64,000 bases of DNA from Tubiluchus corallicola (Eukaryota; Priapulida; Priapulimorpha; Priapulimorphida; Tubiluchidae). This document shows, piece by piece, positions 1 through 12,300 of this stretch. The notes beneath the pieces were generated by a model, which had not been told where the DNA came from, did no database searches, and saw only the letters and a list, made by a program, of their open reading frames with translations. Where the stretch lies: positions 310,001 through 374,000 of the forward strand of contig JAQGDQ010000026.1 of assembly GCA_030141605.1 (NCBI GenBank), written 5' to 3'. The first letter of the stretch is position 1, and each line of letters starts with the position of its first letter. Position numbers and translations under genes: made by a program.

Positions 1-69
1 GTGTCTTGAGGGCAGATTTCTTTTATTTTAGAATTTGCCTGCCCAAAGTCTACAATAGATGTAATGGGA

Positions 70-71
70 AT

Positions 72-140
<69 letters not shown>

Positions 141-185
141 GATGATGATAATGATGATGACGATGATGATTGATGACGACGACGA
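70..185. repeat. (GAT)n trinucleotide microsatellite
   Basis: A long run of tgatga units interrupted by a few changes and ending in gacgac. It lies in the intron just upstream of the first visible SHOC1 exon. On the minus strand it reads as poly-Ser/His, which is an artefact of the repeat and not a gene. Confidence 0.95.
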
Positions 186-352
186 CTTGTACAATACCTG
201 TCATTAATGCAAAGGATGCTACGGATAAAAACATCCAGTTTGCTGAATCTTCCATTATCCTTGAAACATTTAATGCATACTCATTATGTAGATGTAGACT
301 CATTAATGTAGACTCATGATTGTTAAGCAAAGTAAATACCTGACTATTGCAG

Positions 353-3300
353 GAAATTATTGTCTCCTGCTATAGAAAAAGTAATGCAGAGGAAAGCAAG
401 GGAAAAGGACCAGTTCTTGAGTGAGATCAGTTCCATGTTAATTCTAGGTATAATCCACTTTAATTGATTTTATTACTTGTTCGTCAACTTACTTGACATT
501 TTTGTAGTCTTTGATTTTTTGTAAATAAGCTGATAAGGCAAAGGGGGTAAAAAAGACTGTCTACTTGTAGTTTTGCCAGAGTGTGCAATGTGTACTGTTA
601 AAATTCAGATAGATGATCATATTTTATATGACATCCTGGGTTTGTAGTCACATTTGACAGCCTAATAGCTACAAATAGGGAACAAACTTTGAAAAACAGT
701 ATACTTATTACTGTTGTTTCTTTGTTAATTCCATTAAGTAGCAAATTAGAAAATTATTGCTTTGATTTTATTTGAATACAATGAACTGTAAAATTTGTAA
801 TTGTAAGGCCCTTACCAGAGAATTCATCCGTACCAATTCTGCATGGCAAGATTAAGTTCTTGATTATGATTAAATAAAATTTATATTGGCTGTTGAAATT
901 TTTTTCAGAGATGAAAGAAGAGAGCTATGAATCTCTGCCATTTATCAGTGAAACTTTGGGAGTGGTAAAAAAACTGGGACTTGAACAGGATCATAGTGAT
1001 GGCAGCTTGGAATTATCTTTGTCTTGGGATCCTTTGCTGAACTCATGCTCTAAATCTCTTGGTGCTGTTTCAGAAACTTTGTTTTTATTTTGATTGAAAA
1101 GCAAAAGTTTTGTAACAGCTGTTCTTTTTGCTTTTGTTATTTTTATGATGCAGTCAATACTTGCTAGCTAATTTGGACTGATTAGAAAGCAGTCGGGCGT
1201 ATGGCAGCTGCTTACTTGTCTGTTTTACAAAATCTAGTAAATACCTGGTTGGTAACTTTGTTTAGGCAGTAATAACATTGTACTCTCAAACAATTATTCA
1301 AAGGATAGTTTTGCATGCTGCAATTTTTCCTACACAAGTAATGAGTTGTAAGAAATTAACTGCTTGCATATGTTGGAGTCATGTGTGATAAAGGCAAAAA
1401 TGTTTGCACATTGTTCATCATTTTACAATTTCAGATGCTAATACTTTTATGTTGAAACGCATTTAAGAGCAAATGCGACAAAAATGCAGTAAGCCTATTT
1501 TTGGGATAAACTGTTTTTCTCACTTGATTTGTGTCTGTATTATGGAGAGATTGGCAGCACTGTCTGAATTATCTAATTAAAGTATTTGCATATATACTGT
1601 TTAATGGTTGAAGCAATATGGTTGAATTTATCATTTTTCAGTTGGCTGTGAAAAGTACTCCTGCAGCCCGATTCAAAAATTTATACCTGAAACGTTTTCT
1701 AAGGCTAATGTACAAGGTTAGTCAATTTTTTAATAGTATATTTATGCAACAAGTTTGTCTTGCTGCATTTTAATGAAATCTATAATTTTATTATGCTTTG
1801 TTATTAGAACAAATGCAGTTTTATCATGTTGTTTCTAGTAGGGCAAATTTTTTAGTCATCCTGCTTTTGATATCTAATTGCTTTATAATTTTCTGTCTCT
1901 TTCTATGTGATTCATTGCGCACATGCTTTTATCACATCGTATACACCATTTATTTTTTAATTGTACCATTAATTTTTATCACGTTATTTTCTAGTAGGGC
2001 AAATGTTTTAGCCATCCTGCTTTTGATATCTAATTGCTTTATAATTTTCTGTCTCTTTCTATGTGATTCATTGCGCACATCCTTTTATCAAATCATATAC
2101 ACCATTTTTTTAATTGTACCAAATAGTTCTAGAACTTGTGACTAATGACAGTTAAATGCTTGCATAATTCTTGTGTACAATTTCTACAGTACTCGAAAAC
2201 ATGCAAAATGTGATATAACAACTATTCTGCAAACCTGGCAACATGGATTGTTCACTTTGGTTGATCCACATTATATGGATAAATCTTTCTGTTGCCAACA
2301 TTGATTCCAGTACTTGTGAAACTGTTGCATCTCAAAACATTCAGTAAAGTTTTTCTGTAGTTCGGTGTCATAAACATACATATTGCAATATTCACTGTTG
2401 TATTCACACCAAATAATATAGGCACCGACCACCGACGTATAAGATTATTAGTCAGCCGCACTTCATAGTAAGTATTTAAAATGATATTTACAGCAGAATA
2501 TGCATTTATAGTTGTAAATGTTAGTAAAATAATTAGTGTCATTTTGATCATTTTTTGCTCATATCTGTTTCTTTGTTTTCTTGCAAGTGTCAGTGTTTTA
2601 CAGCATTTGATCTGCATATATGACATCATTGTCACTGTAAAACATATGCACACAGGAAGAAATCTGCCAGTTGTTTGTCTGATTGGCTGAAGAACTTCCA
2701 TATTTGGCTCAAATTTGCTGCAAAAAAGTTTTACCCACAAGAGCATTTCTTCACATAGTAAACATCCAAAGTATATAAATGTTACTTTGCGTACGTTTTG
2801 TGGCGTGCACATTAATTTGTATGTTAGTGGCTTACCGATAGCAGCATACCGTACCACAGATATAAAAGCTGTAGTCCAAGTAGCAGAGTAATAGCACAGA
2901 TCACCAAGTAAACTTAAAGCTTTGAGAAGTACCTCATTGCATTTCGCGGGTCCATATGTAGCAATGGTGAGTTCAATAAAGTAAATCCCTCCTTCTGCAC
3001 CTTCAAACACCGCTAATGTAAGTAAGAGGGTGTTGAAGGCAGAAATAGGTATGAAATGAGATGAGAATACTAAAATGCTGATCACGTTTCCACAGAATGT
3101 GACAAAACTCAATGAACCGTATCCTACACCCCACATGTAGTCTTTCGTTGTCCAATTTCCAGCTTGCACGGTTCCATCACAGTTTCTGTACACTATGCTT
3201 GGCAGTAATATATCTGTTTCGTTAAGTGCTTCAGACATGGCTGATTTGACGCGTATTCATACGAAGGCTTTTCGTTGCAATTGAATTTATTTGCAAAGCT

Positions 3301-6300
3301 GCTAACGCAATCAACAAATTTCTTGATTTCAGTTTGCATGTGCATTGATTAACTTGGACAGAGTTACTTGCCGCTAAAGGCAAAAAGCTATTACTTTTGT
3401 TTGTACCATTAGACAAATATTTGATGTCTTATGTAAACATTTATTTTGTGGTTTTGTCACATATAAGACTATACTTGTGTGTTATCATATAAGTTGATTG
3501 CTGCCAGCTGCATACAATTGATTATCTGTCTTACTGTGTCCTTTTTGTTATTATACTTGAAATATATGAGTTAAACAAACTGTGATACTGCAATATTAAT
3601 TAATTTTGGCAACTAATTACCTAAGCTGATGGTTACAATTAACTTCGTATAAACAGTAGGCGCCGCTTAATAGACTCACTTTGGGACCGAAGTGTTTTGA
3701 CCCAATTACCCGACTGAACCTATTAGCTGATTGGTGTAGTAGATGGTATGTAGTTTAGTTTATTCGCAAAAATAATTGAAATACGTCCAAGGTTGGCCGA
3801 TTCATTTTTTGTGACATGTTGGGTCAGAAAGTTCTCATAATCATAAAAATGTTTAACTGTTGTTGTATGATATACAAATATGTGCTTGAACTGTTAGTGG
3901 TGACCATATTTCCCCGCATGAGGCTTCATCTGTAAGCTCCCGCTTGCTTTCGTGACGTATTACTGTACTGTACCTGCATCCCTGGCATAACAGTAATGGC
4001 AAACTGATTAAACTTTCTGGGAAAGGCAGCCAGAGCTCCTAAAGCAAACCGCTCGACAAGTGATAAAATGTTTAGCTTCTAGGAATTCTTGGGTAACAAG
4101 TTTAATTGCAGTCGAGAGGTAACAAGGTTAATTGCGTATGACAAACATTCCTGCTTACACACAAAACGGTACTTAACATGATTGTTTCTATGTATATTAT
4201 AGGACTAAAGCGAACTAAGATGATATAAAAGTTATAAAAGTTTATTAGTCACATGCAAGTGTATTATTGAATCCTGTGAAACAAGAATATTAAGTCAATT
4301 AGGGGGAGTTATTTGAGTCAATTACTGACAGTTTTTATATACATTTGAATAGAAGCGGCCCATACCAGGCGTTTTTGAGTCAATTAACTGATTGAGTCTA
4401 TTAACCGCGAGTCTATTAAGCGGTGCCTACTGTATTTTCTTAGACTCTCCGTCAATGTTTGTGCTTGGCTTACTTTGAAATTATGCTCTGTAGGCATTAC
4501 ATACAGTTTGTAATTTACAGCTGAACTAACCTTAAACACAATTCATGTTTGAGGTTTTCCTGTTTGTCTATTGCCTCTCCTCCAGTAGTTTTTGCAGGAT
4601 ATGTCCAGTGGCATTCATCTAGCTTAGCTAGGTTGTGATGCTTTTTTGGCTCACGTTTGGTGGTCCTTCAGCTCACCCAGTAATTCTCCTCCAGCTCATC
4701 CAGTGATTTTTCTCGAGCTCGTGTAGTGTTGTTCAGCTCATCCAGTGACTTTCATTCAATTCATCCAGTGATTCTTCTCCAGCTCATCTAGTAGCTGTCC
4801 TCTTCCAGTGACTACCCTCCAGCTCTCAGCCACTTTCCCTCCAGGTTATCCAATGTCCTTCAGTTCATTTAGTGGTTCTTCTCCTCCTCATCATCCATTG
4901 TCTCTCCTCTAGCTCATCCATTCACTCTCTTCTGGCTTGTCTAGTGTTTTTCAACTCGTCTGGTAACTCTCCTCCAGCTCATTAATGAACTCTCCTACAT
5001 CTTGTCCAGTGACTTCTTTCCAGGCCGACCGGTAACCTTTCACCTCGTTCAGTGACTTTTCTGCAACTCATCCAGTGACTCTCCTGAGTCCCTTCAAGTT
5101 CATCCACTGACTGTCCTTCAGCTTGTCTAGTGTCATTCAGCTCATCCAGTGACTCCTCCAGTGCTTATCCACTGACCTTCTTTCAGCTTGTCCAGTGTCA
5201 TTGAGCTGATTCATTGACTCTGATTCAGCTTGTCCGATGACATTTAGCTCATCCGGTGACTTTCCTCCAACTCAACCAATGGTCCTTCCAGCTGGATTAC
5301 TGAACCAGTTATAGAACCACTGAATATGACTGGGAAATTATCACTGGAAGTTATTAACAGGAAAAAGTATGACATATAAAATTGCCCATAGGCAGTTTTA
5401 AGTGGCCACCAATCCCATTACTTACCAGGTTGCCATACCCAAACCAAAAACGCAACACTTAGCAATAATGAAACTGACTTTTACATAAAGCTGTTTTTGT
5501 TTCCGGTGTGAAAAAGCTCGCTTCTTATTGATTACAACTTGGTTATTGATTGATCAGCTCAAATAAGAAATCAATTAGCATACAATTAGTGTCACTTTTG
5601 AAAGAATTAAAAAGTTTTTAATTCATGAAAATCAATGAGTAGTGGTCTTTTATCAAATAAAAATCTTTCTCATTTGTCAGCTGTTGTTATCAGATGTTGC
5701 TCTTACTTTTCTATATAGTTTTGCACAGTGCGAGTTCGTACCTAGACAAAAGTGTCTCTTTGACATGAATCAATTTTTACAGATGTTTCCGAAACATCAG
5801 AGGTGAGTGTAAGCACTGTTACGAATTTGACAGCTTCTGTTCCTACTAAGTTCAGCAAAGAATCCTCTAGCTTGCATTCATTGTCAAAACCTGAAACATC
5901 AGAGTCCAACATTTTGACAAACAGCAAGTCCACGAGTCCTGCAGCTTCTGCCAAATTCAGTAAAGCTTATGTTTCAATAGGACCTTCTGTCAGTATTACT
6001 GAAATGGACCCACTCTCTAAGTTCCTTCTAATGAGACAAGGCAGTGAAGGTGGGAAGAAACACGAAAGCAAGAAAATTAATTCTTCTGAACCAGAAAAGT
6101 CAAATAGCAGTAAGTATTACTTTTGTTATCTCTTTTGCTGCTGCTGACATGAGTTTTTCAATTTATTGCTAGGTTTTACATATTGTGTCATCTTAAAAGT
6201 GTAAGCAGTTAAAGATCATTTTATAAATTTGGTCTGTAATACACAAATATCCTACATTTTTCTGTTTTGCTTTTTGTTTTTTAACACTAATGCCATCTGA

Positions 6301-9300
6301 CTCTTGTGGCACTTATTATTGTTTTCTACCTATTTTTCCAGAGCATCTGTCGATGAGACAGGAAAAATCCTGCAATGATGGAGTGAATAGTTCCACATTA
6401 CATGATTCCAAAAAGAAATTAAAATCAAAAGTCCTAACAGTGGAATTAGATGGTAAATACAACTGTATTGAGTTATTAGTTTCAGCACTGTGTAATGTTA
6501 ATTTGATACATTTGCTTTTTTAAATATTTGGATGTTTATTTTGTCCTGCATGTTTATAGCTGAACTGCAAGAAAACTTGTACTTCCAGACCTAACGTGCC
6601 ATAAATGTACTTTTTCATTTACATGTTGAAAAAAATTATAACGCTGTCATGAGCTGCCACTCATGTAGCTATGTAACTTTGACAGCGTTACTTGGTTTGG
6701 ACCTAACTGAGGTGTGCAGTTATGGAGAAAGAGTAAGAAAAGGAGGAAGAGAAACCTGGTGATTTTCTCATCTTCTGTGTGCACAGTAAAAATTATTGTA
6801 GCTAGTTGTTTGTTTACAAAGAAAAATTTGCTATTAAAAGTTGTTTTCACCTGTGTCATTATCAGCTAGGGATGTTAACAATAACAATACGTATTGATAA
6901 TTGTCGTGTTAATAATTACCGATTATTGTATCGATGCGAGGAATTTGTTTATCGTTATCAATATTATTCTAGAAATATCGTTATCATATTGAATTTGGTG
7001 CGTATGACTGCTTATCACTCAATTTTATAAAATCATTTCATGTTGTTTTTCATTTACGCATTGGAATTACGCAAAGAATTTAAAAAGATAATTATTTATA
7101 AGGTTGTTTAAGTAATCTTCTTGTACTTTCTTCTGGCGATAGCACCTGTTTTCAGTTAGTTTGCTGACACACGAATGCCAAGTGCAATATTTCTAGTGCA
7201 TTCTCCCAGTTGGGCAGTGCGGCTCACATAAATAAACGTACGTTATGTAGTAGTAGATCTGTACTTAATATATTTTTCTGTTGCATCTCATTAATTAATA
7301 TTATTTTATGACTAAGCAAAGAAGAATATTTTTCATCGATTACATGTAGCTGTATATTAATCAGGAAACAGGCTGCAAATGTGTGGCGTTTCAGTACAAC
7401 TGAGACTCCTTGCACAATAACCAATCACACGTTCACTATCTTTGTTATCATTTGAAATAATTTATCTTATCATCTGAAAAACAGGTTATTGATATTGTAT
7501 CATTGGAAACAAGTATTGTATCTTATTGTTATTGTATTGCTAAATTTGTATCGTTTAACATCCCTATTATCAACAAAACAATCAAATGCATATTAGCTTT
7601 TTTATTATTTTAGGTTACATCAGGCAAATATTGCAGACAGTGGAGATGTGCACCCAGCGAGTACTCCATACTCTACAATCTGATGGCATAATTGCAGGAT
7701 CGACTACTCTATCTTCACTTTCTCCTGATATTACTCGATTTATAGTAAAACAGCATGAAGTTGCACTTGCGGAGAAAACAACAACTATCAGTAAGTGTTT
7801 ATGTTGTTAAATCTAACTAGAGAAAACTTTTTTATCACAATTTTTTATCTAATGATGCACAGCAAGAAATGACAGTCATATGGGTGGATTTTTTTGTGCA
7901 TTGTTGATTATTTTACATTCCTTCATGTCTATTGTTTGTAGGTTTCCTTAGAATTCTGTAATGGCAAGCTTTAGTAATGTACAATATAGCAGGTAGTAAC
8001 TTGCTTATGACAAATTGAAATTTTGAAAGCAGTGTTAACCACTGCACTGTTTCTATGCAACTTTAAACCTATCTCTTAACAAATTTTGAGAAGCTACGTG
8101 CATCTTTTAGTCAAGAAATTTAGGCAAGCAAAATACATGATAAAGCACATTTCCACATTTATGAAAAATATTACAGCATTTTAATTGCATTTTATGCATT
8201 TTAACTTCCTTAATGAAAATCTTATTTTAGGTTGCAAAATGAAATGTGTTTTTTAAGTTGCGTCTTCCTTATATAGGATTTATTCATGATGTTTGTAGTT
8301 TTTTTACATCATATAATATCTTGTTTTAGTGTTTTATTTTTAAAGTTTGCATTATCTAGTTTACAAAGAGCTAGATATGTCTATTCTAATACTGTTTTAT
8401 GTTCTCATTATATTATAGGCATAAAGGAAACGTACTACATAGTAGTTTTGCTGCATGGACTGGTTAGTGCAGCTGACCTTTTTCTTCACTGCGGTTTAAA
8501 ACCAGGAATCAGTCAACTGACCGAAGTTGAAAATTATTTACCTTCAAACCTTAGTAGTAAGCTTTATTTTCACTTAGTTCTCACAGTTCATGTGGTGAAG
8601 TGGATATTAAGCTGTACTGTAGCTACACTGATGATATGCTCCATTTTTTGCATAATAATAGTGAATGCACCACCCATGTCAGACTTCCAAGTGCTTCCTT
8701 CTATTAAGTTTACAATGGAATATGAAACTGATGGCAATTTTCTGCAACTTAGGATCATTTAAAAATCCTAGATGGCTGATTGTCATGAGGTAACAGTTTC
8801 AGATCTGCCATAGTATTGTCTTTCAATGCTGTGTACCAAAGGTGAATAAAATTAGAAATATAGGCTTACTTGTACACCACTATATTGTGCATTTTCTCAT
8901 TGCATTACTTGGATATTGGTCAAAATTTTAAGAACTGAATTCCATAAGAGCTGTTGCGGCTACACTATTTTTTATCAGCCAAGTTAAGATGTTTCTTGAT
9001 CATGTTTTTTTTAGCACAAAGTACTTAGCATACAGCTTCTTAAGATGCTTGTAATGACGATAATGCCTTTTACTACAATTTCAGTGTATAGGTCCGCATG
9101 CCTTGAATTTCATACAATAACTATAGAGACTGTCAAATCTCTTTTTCGGTTAGTGTTAACTACCAAGAAGTTGTCGCTGACGACTGTGTTGAAATGTTCT
9201 CCTAAAAAATTGCAGTCTCATGTTATGTACATCATGTACGCTTGCAATCCACTTATGTAGGACAGACAAAAACAACCCTTACACTGGAGTAGCCAAATAC

Positions 9301-12300
9301 TGTACTGTGAATAGCAGCTGGTACACATCATACAAGCTGGAGATGTTCATCTCTTAACCGTTGGCTGTCTCAAAAATTCTACGGTGTAGTTTACAAAACT
9401 TTAAAATTGTTGATGTTCCAAACTTAGACCAGTTGTGAATATGCTCCTAGCCATGGCTCCTAGCAGAGTTTAGACATTTCAGCTGTTTAGGTTTGAATTC
9501 CATATATGTTGTAATTTTTTATGATGATTTTAATTATTGTGACACCTATAGAATATATGACATTTGAACGGAAATTCATCTACATTTTTCCTGAGTAAAT
9601 CTCAGAATAAGTATACAGAATAAACTAGTCTAAGCGGATTAGTAGTTAGTTATTAAATGAGTAAAAATTTGCCAATGGCACCCTGTGCCAAATCACAGTA
9701 CTGTGGTCATTACCCTGCCTGGTTTTGTTTTTCATATTTTTCTCATTATAGTAAAGATGCTTATTTCATTTCGACATCTAGAACTTATTAGGGATTTGAA
9801 GAAACAACTCTATGGCATTTATGGAGAAGAAAAAAAAAGCAATAATTTTCATCCAAAATTGAGTTGTGTGATAGCTACAATGCGACGTTGGTTGCATAAA
9901 AAGAAACTGATGAGTCCGGAAAATGATCCAAAGGTACAAATAGAAAAACTGCTACATTGTTATTCAGTGATTTTAAATTCATTGATTATATGATTTAAGG
10001 GAAAAAGAGTTAAGATGCGGTCTTCCTTATTAGCTCTACATTGCCTGCTTTCTTTGCACTCTACTAGTGGTGAAGGTAGAATGCTTCATGTTTGTTTTGT
10101 TCTTTGAAAAATGATAGTAACTATGATAAAATATCAAAACATACAAAATTCTGCACAGATTTGTGCCACTTAGAGCGGGTCTAGTGCATAATAATTGGTT
10201 TTTCGCATGCAAGACTCGCAATAACAATGATGAGATGAAATTATTAAAAAGGGAAGCCTGAGGCAAAAACCAAGCCAAACTTATGTTGAGTTTCTCTTCC
10301 AAAATCGACAGATTAATTTCTGATTCCATTTTTGGTTTGAAAGTTTGGCTAAGCTCATGTCACAAAAGTTATTATTGTTGTTGTTGTTGTTCTCGTTAGA
10401 ATATCCAGACTGTTTGTCTAAAAAAACCTCTAAATATTAAAAAACACTCCAGTAATTTGAATCGAGATATTGAATCTGTATCTATTATCAGCAAAGACTG
10501 TAATATCTGTACCTCTTTTACTCAAACTAAAAACCAGCTGTATGTAGCAAATTTTTTGAGAAAAAGAAGAGCTTTTAGGTAGCTTTTGAGATTAAAAACT
10601 CTACATATTTTTTCTTGTAGTATGGTACTCAAAGCAAATTATAAGTTTACTGTTTCACATGTTCCAATTTAGATATTATTGATATTGAAGAGGGAGTTAA
10701 CAAGCCTTGGGTCAGAGATAGAGGGTGGAATTGAAACAGCACCTGAGCTTACAGCGACTGTCCTGAATAATCCAAGCGGATTTCTGTCTCATCGAGAAAT
10801 AATCAAAGTGTAAGTACAGAGAAAAAATGCCAAAGAATGTGATATTTTTGTTGTTAGAGGCAAAATACTGTCATCCGCAAATAGCCACTTTTTACCATCT
10901 GATTTATATTCTGATAATGAACATTCTGAATCTGACCTCAGAAGTCATGCATTACAAATTATTGAAGAGACGTCCATTTTTTAAGCGCTTAAGGCGTGGT
11001 TTTTCAACATTCCGGTCGCAACCCCAAATGGGGTTGTAAAACGAATTTTGTGGGGTCGCGAGCGTTAATAAAATTTACTAAAAGAGAAAGTGGCTGCTAA
11101 ATGTTTCTCCCTGTTGCCTTGTCTAAATGAGCATTTAGAAGTCTCCCGATACAAACTCAGTGCAGTGGACAGTGTTTCTTGGGAAATAATTAGTCATATT
11201 CGGTCACTCATTGAAGAGCTTGAATACTACTTTCCTGAGCTGGATGTGCAGTCTTTTACAGTAGTATGTAACCCTTTCAAAGTTCCACTGAACTTTTTTG
11301 ATGAGTAGGATACTGCTCAAGAGGAGCTTGTCCAGCTGCAGCAAGATACAGGAGCAAAGGTTCTTGCACACACACTTTCACTGCCATCATTCTGGATGAA
11401 GATGTTCCCTTCATACCCGACCTTGACAAGGTTTGCCATAGAAGTTTCGATGCCTTATCCTTCGTCCTATATATGTGAACAGTCATTCTCTACTATGGTG
11501 GTTGCCAAAAACAAGTGCAGTAAATGACTACAGTTGGTACATTATATGATTCTGGCCCTGACAGCTACGGCACTTCATATTGAGAACTTGGTCTCTGATA
11601 AGCAAGCTTAACCTTCTCACTGATTACAACCTTGCTTCTAACTAACTGTTATTATTTAAAACATTTTTTTAAATATTTTAGACCAAATGTTTGTCTGTAG
11701 TTATAAAAAAGGCCTTTTAATGTACATATTCGGATCTCTTTAATAAGTATCAAACTTAGTTTAGAATGGCTGGGATCGCACGCTGATGCAATTGGGTCCC
11801 CTTCAGAGAATGGTAAAAAAATACTGATTTAAGGCATTTATACACTTTAGGATCTGTTAAGATCTTATTTAGAAGAATGTTTGATAGGTTTGTTTAGTCA
11901 GAAAATTATAAACATAGTTGCATTTAATCTTAAAGTAGCCTAAATATTGAAACATTTAAACTGTTTTTGTACTTCTAAATATTTTTTAAGTATTTTTTGT
12001 ATTTTTCCAGTAAAACATTGATATATGTGCTATAATGATTGTGGTAAAAACTTTTAGGTTAGATAAACATGTGCTGTTGATAGTGAGTGGAATTCAGATA
12101 GGACAAGACTTTCCTTGGTCCCAATTTTCACTCATCATAGAATATGAACACTTTGATGCATCATCCTGGATGGAATTGTGTACAAGACAGAATATATGGC
12201 ACTGTTCTTTCCGCATGGCAAAATATGAGTCAAGACCAATTCTAGATAAAGGTTTGTTGTAGCGATGTTAATGACATTAATTGATGTAATGATGATGATT

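Noticed and set aside
28-330. Minus-strand open frame rich in Ser and His
   Set aside because: It is the translation of the (GAT)n microsatellite and its flanks, with no recognisable protein.
9045-9260. 71-codon plus-strand frame in a SHOC1 intron
   Set aside because: No flanking splice sites in phase with the neighbouring SHOC1 exons and no family similarity.
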